From contig MU621106.1 of NCBI GenBank assembly GCA_025399215.1, positions 19,731-83,730 of the forward strand: a DNA stretch of 64,000 nucleotides, read 5' to 3'. Below the pieces are notes generated by a model. That model was not told where the DNA came from and did no database searches. It saw only the letters and a list, made by a program, of their open reading frames with translations. This stretch comes from Globomyces pollinis-pini. Lineage: Eukaryota; Chytridiomycota; Chytridiomycetes; Rhizophydiales; Globomycetaceae. Of this stretch, positions 1 through 9,023 are shown one piece after another. How positions within the stretch are numbered: the stretch's first letter is position 1; the number at the start of each line of letters is the position of its first letter. Position numbers and translations under genes: made by a program.

Positions 1-330
1 TACAGTATCGCTCAAATCGATTACCGTGGTTACGTTAACGTGCCAGCTGGTATCACTGCCATCCAAAAGGCCAACTACTACTTCTCTGGTCAAACCGCTC
101 AAATTGCTTCCCAAACCAAATTCGTTGGACCACAATCCAAGGATTACACCACCACTGACCAAATCGCCATGGCTGCTCTTGTCTGGTCTCCTTGTGGTGC
201 TATTGCCCGTGGTAACGTCAATGCTCAAGTTCGTCTTGAAGGTGACCTTACCAAGTCTGCTCAAATCACTGTTGACTCCATCGATGGTAAAGTCACTCAA
301 ACTTACGGTCTCATCTGGAAAAAATGTTAG
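1..330 (+). CDS. DUF4360-like small secreted protein, 3' part only
   Basis: The window opens inside this gene. The frame is open from base 1 and ends with TAG at 328-330, giving the last 109 residues. The sequence matches the C-terminal half of the complete paralogue at 11422-12036 at roughly nine residues in ten, including the motifs Y-R-G-Y-V-N-V-P, W-S-P-C-G and the terminal W-K-K-C. Family knowledge: DUF4360 proteins are small secreted proteins of fungi and some bacteria with no established activity. Codon choice is strongly biased (GGT, GTC, ACC, CTT, CAA), as in the 11422 copy and unlike most neighbours, which suggests high expression. The two near-identical copies on opposite strands are probably a recent duplicate pair or kept alike by conversion. 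Confidence 0.85.
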   Translation, partial: YSIAQIDYRGYVNVPAGITAIQKANYYFSGQTAQIASQTKFVGPQSKDYTTTDQIAMAALVWSPCGAIARGNVNAQVRLEGDLTKSAQITVDSIDGKVTQTYGLIWKKC

Positions 331-1028
331 ATTCAATAAATTTCCGTTTTATTTTTAACTACCGTGTCCTTTCATATTTGTCTTCTACTCTAATTTTAGG
401 TGTGTGAGAATATTAATTTTCAATCTCTTGAAACAGTAGATAATTGAAGGCAGTTCCAGCGGTCCAGGTATGTTAATTCATGTTAAATATAGAATTCAAC
501 GCTAGTCTGATTATGATTGCGAAGAATGGAATAATATCCAACATATGACCCCAAAATAACGGTCAAACAACAATTTCACATGAAAGTCAATTAGAACTCA
601 CCATATCACACTTCAATATCTTTTTCGAATAGTGTTATTATCATTGGTGAATTACAAAATCGATGCTCTGGATTTCACGTCTATCATGCATGGAAAGCCT
701 ATCCAAATTGGGAAAGCGGCACATGCCTTTTTCAGATTAAATCTACTTGGAGATTGCTTTCGAATATTAAAAATCAAGGATGAATATTTACAGTTTCTTT
801 TTAATTGCTGCCTCAATCGTTGCTGTCCCTATCTCGTTCATTGGTGCACAATTAAAAAACAACCGAATGGGAAAACCTTTACCAAAAATTGAATTATAGA
901 ATACAGCAAAAATGTCTTCCTTGGAGCTAACAGTAACACCTAATAAACATTATCTATCAAATGAAACAGTTTTGTTTGAGGTCCCTTATGGTCAAAATGG
1001 CGGTCAAATTGATTATTTTAGTTTACAA
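331..1028. other. Intergenic spacer between two DUF4360-like genes
   Basis: About 700 AT-rich bases without a recognisable conserved gene. The only coding-like item is a short ORF at 780-899, listed separately. The in-frame extension of the next gene back to an ATG at 912 is open but lacks the signal peptide seen at 1029, so it is treated as leader rather than coding. Confidence 0.5.
780..899 (+). CDS. Possible 39-aa secreted peptide ORF
   Basis: ATG at 780 and TAG at 897 enclose 39 codons. The first 22 or so residues (M-N-I-Y-S-F-F-L-I-A-A-S-I-V-A-V-P...) read as a good signal peptide with a hydrophobic core. The remainder is a short basic tail ending K-I-E-L. It lies just upstream of a secreted-protein gene. 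It could be the orphaned 5' end of a decayed DUF4360 copy, a real small peptide, or chance. No homology recognised. Confidence 0.25.
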   Translation: MNIYSFFLIAASIVAVPISFIGAQLKNNRMGKPLPKIEL

Positions 1029-1646
1029 ATGAATTTAAGATTTCTCGCAATTGTGCTTTGTGCTCATGCTGCAGTGGTGAAGGAAAAGGAAATCAAAGTC
1101 AAGAAACCAAAACCTAGTACCATCGGAATCAAAGCTATTGACTACGCAGGAACAGGTTGTCCAACTAATTCTGTGTCTATTGCAGTCACTGAAGACAAAG
1201 CAGCATTCACTGTTATATTTGATAATTTTGTGATAGCATCTGGACCAGGAATACCAGAAGAACAAACCAGGAAAGAATGTCAAATCAAAGTCAAAGTAAG
1301 CCGAGAGCCAGGATACTCTTATTCTTTTGAACAAATTGATTTTCGAGGATATGTGAATGTTCCATTAGGAGTGAAAGCTATCCATGTATCCAAATATCAT
1401 GTCAAAGAATTGGAACCTATTGTCAGCAAACAGGTATTTCAAGGACCAACCACAGAAGATTATTTGATTTCAAATGTAGTCAACCCCAATGATCGTATTT
1501 GGAGTTCATGTGATGATAAGTTTGTGAGCAAAATCAAGAGTGATATCCGACTTGAAGGAGACTTGAGTCAGCCTGCGCAACTGACAGTAGATTCTCTAGA
1601 TGGGAAAGTCAAACAAACCTATAGATTGGTTTGGAAAAGCTGTTAA
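1029..1646 (+). CDS. DUF4360-like small secreted protein
   Basis: Single-exon gene of 205 residues. I chose ATG 1029 because it begins a typical signal peptide (M-N-L-R-F-L-A-I-V-L-C-A-H-A) and gives the 203-205 residue length of its paralogues; the frame stays open back to ATG 912. The mature protein has the family landmarks: G-T-G-C-P, F-D-N-F-V, a K-E-C-Q pair, F-R-G-Y-V-N-V-P, W-S-S-C and a final K-S-C. The segment after the signal peptide is lysine-rich. It is more divergent than the 1 and 11422 copies and has ordinary codon use. Role unknown; secretion is inferred. Confidence 0.8.
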   Translation: MNLRFLAIVLCAHAAVVKEKEIKVKKPKPSTIGIKAIDYAGTGCPTNSVSIAVTEDKAAFTVIFDNFVIASGPGIPEEQTRKECQIKVKVSREPGYSYSFEQIDFRGYVNVPLGVKAIHVSKYHVKELEPIVSKQVFQGPTTEDYLISNVVNPNDRIWSSCDDKFVSKIKSDIRLEGDLSQPAQLTVDSLDGKVKQTYRLVWKSC

Positions 1647-2181
1647 TTGTTATCAAGAGATAATATATTTAGATACAGTTTCTGGAAGAATTGTTTTTGT
1701 GAACTTAGTTATGGGATCCCATCCATAATGTGAATGTGGAGTTGGGGTCCTGAATAGTGATGGCCGTAAAGAATTTGGTAAATGACCATTTAAACTGATT
1801 AAACGGCATTAATCTCTTCAATAACAATTCAATACTCTGTTATTTTTAATCAGTAATAATTTTAGTAAAGTGAATTGTTAACCTCACATTGGTGTTTTAA
1901 AACATACCAATCTTTGTATGGTCTGAATTGTGGGTGCAGTCAAAGCGTAAATTCATGGGAACTGGGATTTACCAGATTTTTTTGGGTATTAGAGTCTCAG
2001 CTGGGTTGATATTAGTCAATGCTAAATACCACTTTGAAAGTGTTGTCTATGATATTTATGGTGTTTTAATGGCCAATGAATAGGTACTTCGTTGGATAGA
2101 AAATGGCAGATCCCAGAACGGAGTTACCATATTGGTCACTAACTTAGCATCACTTGCCTCTTTATCACCAAAACATGGGAC
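1647..2181. other. Intergenic spacer upstream of the repeat-peptide gene
   Basis: About 535 bases with no ORF resembling a gene and no clear TATA element near the 2182 start, unlike several other secreted-protein genes here. Confidence 0.45.
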
Positions 2182-3543
2182 ATGGTGCAATTTGTTTTGT
2201 TAACCTTTTTTTCTTTGATGGAGTTATTAAGAATTATTGTGTTGTTTTCAGTTGGATTTTGTAGACCATTTTCAGACACTAATGCTACTCCGTCAATGCC
2301 ACAAAATATGGAAGAAAATTCAACCGTTGAAATCTTTCCAACAAAAACTGTCGACACAGATGTCAAAGCTGGTGTGCATGTTATCCAAGCAATATCGCAG
2401 GATATGGTAGATAAATCAGAGAGCTCAACTAGAGATCCTGGTGGCCCACCCGGCATGTATACATTGTTACAACGCAGACAGTTTCCAACTAGAGACCCAG
2501 GAGGTGCTCCTGGAGAGATTCTCCAACGGCGAAGTCCATCCCCTACAAGGTTGCCAGGTGGTCCAGTGGGCATTGTAGAACATGAACTTGAAAGGAGAGA
2601 TGATACCACCCGAGAAATTGGTGGTCCAGAAGGAAACTTTACCAGACTCAAAAGAGCTGAACCTACTAGAGACCCTGGAGGCTCGAATGGAAGGGTAATT
2701 GAAAGAAGGACCCCAACCTCTTCACGAGCACCTGGTGGACCTGTAGGAGATATGGAAACAGAGCTGAAGAAAAGGAAATTTGGTGTATCAGAGGGGAATG
2801 ATATCAAAGCCAAAAGAGCTGAACCAACTAGAGACACAGGAGGTCCTTCTGGATCAGTTATGGACAAACTAGACCAGAACTCAACTGGAGGAGCTGATGG
2901 ATCTGTAGACATTGGGAATATGGAGAAAAGGTTAGATAACCAGCGTTTCTTGAACCTCCATTTTCTGAAAGCTAGAGCTGAACCTACTAGAGATCCGGGC
3001 GGCCCTCAAGGAAGTGCTACCTCCATCAAGAAAGTAACATATATTGGAAGTGGCTGTCCATCTGGTTCAGTCGAAGGGTCACTTGCGGAAGACAAAAGTA
3101 AGTTCGATTTGAAGTTCAAGAATATAATGGCAATGTCTGGCCCTAACGTCCCATTGGTGGAGTCTCAAAAGTCGTGTGATATAGCAGTTGATTTACAATA
3201 TCCTTCGGGATATTCTTATGCAATCACTTCTATTGACTACAAAGGCAATGTAAACCTTCCATCTGGACTAATTGTTGCTCATTCTGCATCATTATCTTTT
3301 GGTACGGAATCGCTTATGAAATCTAAAGCACAATTGTCTGGTCCTATTGTAACTGATTATAATCTGGTGGATACCATGGCACAAGCTAACTATGTATGGA
3401 GTAGATGTGAATCACCATCACCCAATCTTATTAAATCATCTGTTATACTTGAAGGCAATTTAAGCTTGCCTGGTCGTCTCACTGTCAATTCAAAAGATGG
3501 GATTTTGACACAAACGTATTCTATTAAATGGAAAAAATGCTAA
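2182..3543 (+). CDS. Repeat-peptide precursor fused to a DUF4360-like domain
   Basis: Intronless, 453 residues. Residues 1-28 form a hydrophobic N-terminus; an in-frame Met at residue 13 would give a more classical signal peptide. Residues 83-277 hold eight clear and one degenerate copy of a nonapeptide with consensus T-R-D-P-G-G-P-x-G, at residues 83, 103, 122, 143, 162, 181, 216, about 234 and 269. Most copies are separated by dibasic pairs (RR at 98, 116, 138, 175; KR at 157, 211, 249), with A-E-P following three of the basic sites, as in precursors cut by Kex2. Residues 285-453 are a DUF4360-like domain with all four family cysteines and terminal K-K-C. Processing into free peptides is inference. 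It lies between a plain family member and a reductase-like gene. Confidence 0.8.
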   Translation: MVQFVLLTFFSLMELLRIIVLFSVGFCRPFSDTNATPSMPQNMEENSTVEIFPTKTVDTDVKAGVHVIQAISQDMVDKSESSTRDPGGPPGMYTLLQRRQFPTRDPGGAPGEILQRRSPSPTRLPGGPVGIVEHELERRDDTTREIGGPEGNFTRLKRAEPTRDPGGSNGRVIERRTPTSSRAPGGPVGDMETELKKRKFGVSEGNDIKAKRAEPTRDTGGPSGSVMDKLDQNSTGGADGSVDIGNMEKRLDNQRFLNLHFLKARAEPTRDPGGPQGSATSIKKVTYIGSGCPSGSVEGSLAEDKSKFDLKFKNIMAMSGPNVPLVESQKSCDIAVDLQYPSGYSYAITSIDYKGNVNLPSGLIVAHSASLSFGTESLMKSKAQLSGPIVTDYNLVDTMAQANYVWSRCESPSPNLIKSSVILEGNLSLPGRLTVNSKDGILTQTYSIKWKKC

Positions 3544-3583
3544 GTTTTGTACCAATATAAATATTTTTAAATTTCATATCAGA

Positions 3584-4666
3584 TTGATAGCATTGGTGGT
3601 TAAATATCTCATTTGTATCTTGAGTTTATCCATTGTCGGTCCGACATGGAAAATTGAACATGGACCCTATAAAGACTTCACCATTTCCAATCAATCAACA
3701 GGAATGTCATCGGTTGGAAGCTCACTCTTAATCTCATTTCTACTGGATTTCGGTATTCAATTTGTATTTTTCGTTATCTCTGCCATTCTAAAAACTGAAC
3801 GATTTTATGATTTGTCTGGAGCAATAACATATATTTCCTGTGTTCTAGTCGCTATGATATATAGACCAAACGATACTATTAACGGTGTCATAAATCTATC
3901 CGTTCGTCAATTGATACTTGGGATTATGGTGTTGATTTGGTCAAGTCGATTGGGTATCTTTCTCTTCATGCGAGTATTAAAGCATACGGATAAACGATTC
4001 GACGAGCTCAAGACTAATCCAGGTATAATATTCTGATAGTTAATTTTTTTGTAGTTAAATTTGTAATTCCTTGGGTATTACAAGTTGTTTGGATCTATTT
4101 CACTGCTTTTCCAGTGTATCTTATTATTGGGAATCCAGCATCGTCACAAGCTGCTCTTGGTTGGTCAGATATTGTTGGAATAGTAATTTGGATTTTTGGA
4201 TTTACAGTGGAAGCAGTTGCAGACGCACAAAAAACAGCTTTTAAGGTATCAATTCTTCATTTTAATATTGTTAGAATAAGTATCCAAAAGACTTTATTAC
4301 AACTGGGTTATGGAAGTATTCCAGATATGCCAATTATTTTGGTGAAGTTACTTTATGGTATGAAGATCTTTACTGACAATAGGTATGGTGTTTGGATTCT
4401 GTCTGCTGCTGGTATTGTAGAAGGTTGGCAATGGATCTCTGTAATATCGCCATTGTTTGTGACTGGATTATTAGTCTTTGGATCTGGTGTTGCTTTATCG
4501 GAAAAAGGTGCAAATGAACGATACGGTCATCGTGAAGGTAGAATTAAAGTGTTTTTTATTTATTCTAGATTTCCAAGTATATAAAGCCAAGACTTCCAAA
4601 TTCTTTCTATGGTTTCCAAAGAAGGATGCTGTAATCAATAACCCTATACCTGAAGAACAAGCGTGA
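3584..4666 (+). CDS. DUF1295 / steroid 5-alpha-reductase-like membrane protein
   Basis: Five exons with introns of 32, 29, 25 and 31 nt (4023-4054, 4246-4274, 4358-4382, 4538-4568), all GT-AG and frame-preserving. The spliced protein of about 320 residues has several membrane helices and the DUF1295 landmarks W-S-S-R-L-G-I-F-L-F, R-F-D-E, V-W-I-Y-F-T-A-F-P, then A-D-A-Q-K-T-A-F-K, G-L-W-K-Y-S-R-Y-A-N-Y-F-G-E and a C-terminal E-R-Y-G-H-R-E-D-F. Known relatives are NADPH-dependent membrane reductases of the steroid 5-alpha-reductase C-terminal superfamily; the substrate here is unknown. The 5' end is uncertain: the open frame begins at a non-ATG codon close to the upstream stop, so a short first exon or a later ATG (3706) may be the true start. 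Confidence 0.8.
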
Positions 4667-4830
4667 TTCTGTTAATATACTAATATTTGGCTAAATATCT
4701 GTTTCTTTGTCCTATACTTTCAGCATACTCTTGCCATACCCATTGAGGCATTTTATCATGATTTAATCTGCGTGACTTCCTTGTGATAGTATCCTTTACT
4801 ATTTTTCTTGTCGATTGCATTTTTACTCTC

Positions 4831-5778
4831 TTATTTGGCTAATTGCTTAGAAAAATATTTATTTACTTCTGGCATTGATTCTTCAAGCAATTCTCGCTTA
4901 AATTCAACCTCTTGTGCAGTTAAAAATGCAGTTTTGACATCTATATCCTCATCCAATTCCGCCAAATTTTTTGAATCATCAGCTAAATGAGGATAGATTT
5001 GGATTTGCTGTTCCAGAATTTGTTCAAGTTCATTGATGGAAAGTGAAACCTGTTTATTGTAGGTAGTAGAGGTGGTTTGGGATCCTTTACGATTGATGCT
5101 GTTATGATGTTGAAAAATCTTCATCTGTAGCTTTGATTCGATCATTTCAATATTCGTCTTGATGTTTAGAAGAGTGATATTGGTAATCCCAACCGTTTTG
5201 AACGCGAGAAAAATGGCTAGATATGAATGAATGTTAACAAGTACAAACAACGAATATAAGTAATGGTTTTTGCCCTTTAAAAAAATCAAGAGGATTGAGT
5301 TTACCTAAATTATGAGCAATGATATTCGCTGTACTTGAGATGATGTAACCTCGATCAAATGTATTAGCATATTGAATAGCGGATAATATGAGTTTAAATT
5401 TCAAATCTGTAAATGGGAACGAATCGATATATCTTGGAATATAAAACACAGGATCAATTAAAGGTAGCTGTGAGTTTGGATAATCAATTGTAAAGGAAGT
5501 TTTGACTCGAATGTAAGCTTCAGCGATTACAAACACATTCAACTATTAGATTAAATAATTCAACGAGATACTTTGAAATGTATGGCAACATCGGTTAGTA
5601 GTATGGGAAGGTTGATCAGCTGGGAAGCAATATAAATTGACAAAGAAGATTTCAGTAAATCAGACAGATTAAAATGAGCTGAAAGGTATTCGGATACTTT
5701 AACTGCTTCTTGCTCCAATTCCTCGTTCAAATATTCAGACAAACCGGATGGTGAATTATTCGATTCAAGACTTTCCAT
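4831..5778 (-). CDS. BRF1: BRF1-like TFIIIB subunit lacking a zinc ribbon
   Basis: Four exons (5778-5572, 5542-5305, 5274-5245, 5216-4831) separated by introns of 29, 30 and 28 nt give 286 residues. The spliced product contains two cyclin-type repeats with BRF1 signatures: S-I-Y-I-A-S-Q-L...L-N-V-F-V-I-A-E-A-Y, then L-I-D-P-V-F-Y-I-P-R-Y, and near the C-terminus E-L-D-E-D-I-D...L-T-A-Q-E-V-E-F-K-R-E-L, which resembles the BRF1 homology block that binds TBP. BRF1 recruits RNA polymerase III. The usual N-terminal zinc ribbon and the start of the first cyclin repeat are absent, and I found no upstream exon for them. The ATG at 5778 is the first in frame. Divergent from SRP68 with 85 bp between starts. 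Confidence 0.7.
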
Positions 5779-5863
5779 TTCATTGAAGTCCAAGATTTTT
5801 TCTCAATTTTTATTGATTTGATTCCTTGAAAATGGGATTAAAAGGTTTGAAAGATTGTATCTG

Positions 5864-8009
5864 ATGATAAAAGTATTGGAAATAACAAGAGATGCTAGAA
5901 GTATTCATGGTTTAAGACATCAGGACTATCAACGTTATCGGTAAGCAATTTGTTCAAAGAAGCTAATTTAAAGAACCTATTGTTCGAAGAAAATTCAAAG
6001 AGTCAGAAAGCTAACTGGTTCATCTCAGATTGAAGATAAAAAATACTCTAAAAAGGATATGGATGTTATCACAGATAAAAGGTTTCTTTACAATTGGTTA
6101 ACGTAAAAAAGACAATTGGAAATATTATTATTTCAATCAGAAAGAGCATGGTCTTACTCGATGCAATTGAAATTGGAGTCTGAAAAAGATCCAAGAAAGA
6201 AATTTCATGCAATTAAACGATTAAAGAAAGCAACTACCTATTCACAACAACTTATTGACTTTTGTGTTGATGAAGATGCTTCTACGGAATTGGAAGTGAA
6301 AGTACGATTAATCGTTGATTAATATCAAAGGCATACTCTACTTTTTTGAATGCTCAACTCAAATTTGAAACCTATGAATGGCAAGATGCTTTAGATGCTT
6401 TTGTAGCTGCCAGGTATTTCTTTCGGTCTTAATAACTGTAAGATCCATGTATGAAAAATTGGCCTTGGTCTCTGATTCGACACATAATCAAACTCTCTGT
6501 CAATCAGTGATTGATGAAATAGATCCCAGCATCCGCTATTGTGCATACAATTTGAGGTTAGAAGTTGGCCAAGCGATTGATATTGATGAATTATTGGAAT
6601 TACGAAATCAATCTGGAAGTTTAGGAATGGATTTATTATCATCTAAAATCGAGGTAAAGAAGAAGGCGAAATTGATCATTAGTCCTTATTGGAAAACAAT
6701 TTGAATTCTAGAGAAGAATCACAGAAATCATTTGAATGGAGAAATGAAACTTTTGTTGTTACTAATAGCAAACTCTTGGAAGCTATTCTTTCAATTCAGA
6801 ATTTAGAGCACCATTTGAATGACTTGCCTCAACCACAAGATTATTTGAACTTGGATACTGAACATGAAGACATATTGTCATTCACCAAAGCACGCTTAGA
6901 ACTATATGACAAGATCGTCGGAAGCCTTTGGGAAGCCACTACTTTGATCGAAACCAACTTGAAAGAGAACCATGTATGCTATATATCGTTAAACATAATA
7001 GGAAGCAACTTTGAAAGCTACTTCATCCAAATCTGACGAAATCACCAATAATTTGAAATTAATCCAATCTTTCATTGTTTCAAAAAGAATTGCAAAAACT
7101 TTGGAACGAAGTCAATATTTGATTCAAATCAATAATACAAAAATGGCATTCCAACGTAATGGACAGCGTATTGGGGACGATAAAAAAGCTGTCAAACATG
7201 AAGATAATGTCAAATTGTGCCAAGCCATGTTACAGGTACGTCCATACCCCAATAATATTTAAAGACAATGAAAGAGTATACAACTATTCAAGCTGTAGAA
7301 GATGGATCTTTTGCTGCGCTCATCAGTGCACAAACCCATTATTTGACGGCGTTGAGGTAACTTTATTTTAAGTTTTGTAACAATTAGAAAATATCAGTTC
7401 AATAGATATTATGGAGAATTGAATAAATATGAAGAAGCACTTCTCTTGATTGAACAAGCTAGTGAAACAATCGTACACTGTAAATTGGAATTAGAATCTG
7501 TTCGCTCAATGGAAATCGATGATGATGCTACAGTAATGGCAGATATTGAAGCAAGTTATAAAGCATTGGAAGAGAATCTTTTGAGTTCTAAATGTGCTTG
7601 CATGGCTAATCTATACCTTCAAGGACAAAACGTAGATCATGTATCTTCCCAGGTCGAATCGTTAACTTTGGACAGCAAGGTAGTAATTATACTCACTTTT
7701 TAATTTTCGTAGAAAGATATTTCATTGTATTCAAAGATGTCATTTTCTACACAACTTGACCCTAAGGCCACTCCTCATATAATTGATCTGACTCCATCAG
7801 TTGCACCAATCCCAATCCGACCAATGTTTTTCGATTTAGCATACGAGGGAATTGAATTCCCAATCAATAACCTGAAAAGGTTAGAAAAAGGACTTGAGCC
7901 AATTGATCGCCTATTAGAGGAAGCGGAAGATGAGGATACTCACATGGAAGTCCAAGAAACGGAAAATTCGGATAAGAAGGGATTACTAGGGTTTTTATGG
8001 GGAAAGTAA
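5864..8009 (+). CDS. SRP68: Signal recognition particle subunit SRP68
   Basis: About ten short exons separated by 29-34 nt introns. Spliced motifs match SRP68 closely: H-G-L-R-H-x-D-Y-Q-R-Y-R-x-Y-C, S-E-R-A-W-S-Y-S-M-Q-L-K, D-P-R-K-K-F-H, I-D-P-S-I-R-Y-C-A-Y-N, and a C-terminal M-F-F-D-L-A-Y-E-G-I-E-F-P followed by G-L-L-G-F-L-W. SRP68 pairs with SRP72 on 7SL RNA and helps target nascent secretory proteins to the ER. The start at 5864 gives M-I-K-V-L-E-I-T-R-D-A, matching the homologous N-terminal helix; the frame is open further upstream but without an ATG. Introns placed by frame include 5941-5973, 6082-6111 and 6302-6330. Confidence 0.9.
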
Positions 8010-8082
8010 AAGTAATATAACTTTTGATATACATTTCAGAATGATGACTTGTTCAAGAATTCTTAAGTTTCTTTTGCAATAA

Positions 8083-8755
8083 TCAAGATTTATTGGTAAA
8101 AGTAAGTCTTGACGCGATCAAGTCCAATTGTTCGTTTACTCCTTTACATCCTAAAATGTCTAGATACACTTGGAATACCATTCAGTACTTTATGGCCCCA
8201 ATCAAAATATTCTTGACATCGCTCCAATGACCAACCAACCGGCCTTACACGATTAATATCTCTCAGATTATAAATTTTATCTGCAATTTTCCTAAGATAT
8301 TAGATATAGATGATTTTACACTTGCTTTGCCTCGTTTGATTTCTTTGGAGCACTTTCAATTTGCTTTCTAAACATTCCAATTAAAATAACAAGTCAATAC
8401 AATTTTCTTTCAGCTTTAGGTAGATTTTTATCATCCGTAACTGAAAAATTAGTGATGGGTGTTAAACCTTCAAGTACGATATTTGCAATTCGTTGACCAA
8501 ATCTTGAAATAATTTCATCCACAGATGTATCGGTATCTTCAATAGTGTCATGTAAGATCGCAGCAATGACTATATCGATATCCGTCACATTACCTTCAAA
8601 CATCAAAATATGAGCACTAATGTGAATATGATTCATAAAACGAACACTCCGATTGGGTGATTAATGTATGGAGTTTCTGCACCATCTTTTCGACGTTGAG
8701 TTGAGTGTTTTAGACAAGCGAAATGAATAGCATCCAACAATAATTTGTCTGACAT
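8083..8755 (-). CDS. MESH1-type ppGpp/NADPH hydrolase (HD domain)
   Basis: Multi-exon gene on the minus strand with introns of about 27-31 nt. It begins M-S-D-K-L-L-L-D-A-I-H-F-A and continues with the MESH1/HDDC3 signatures Q-R-R-K-D-G-A-E-T-P-Y-I-N-H-P-I-G, A-A-I-L-H-D-T-I-E-D-T-D-T, V-T-D-D-K-N-L-P-K-A-E-R-K, K-I-A-D-K-I-Y-N-L-R-D-I-N-R and Q-E-Y-F-D-W. The HD and ED residues that bind manganese are intact. Eukaryotic MESH1 is a small stand-alone hydrolase related to the bacterial RelA/SpoT hydrolase domain and also acts on NADPH. Both ends are clear (ATG 8755, TGA 8083). Convergent with SRP68, 73 bp apart. Confidence 0.88.
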
Positions 8756-9023
8756 TTGAAAGAAAGAAAGAAAGATCTGACAATGAAATTTAAAAACATC
8801 AACATTTAGATTATTGAATGAGAATGTAAAGTTTCACGGTTCATCTAATTCAAGATTGATAAATAGACAAGTTTGTACCATATCCTTACGCACCGAAATG
8901 ATTTAAATGGATTTAAACACTTTCTCTTTCATTTACCGGTACTTGGAATCTTTATTCCATCTGGTGCCAAATCTCTGAAGGCGTTGAGTTTCACCACAAA
9001 ACGCTTGATTGATTTTTACCTGA

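Noticed and set aside
912..1028. Upstream ATG at 912 as the start of the DUF4360 gene
   Set aside because: It would bury the signal peptide 40 residues inside the protein and give a length unlike all paralogues.
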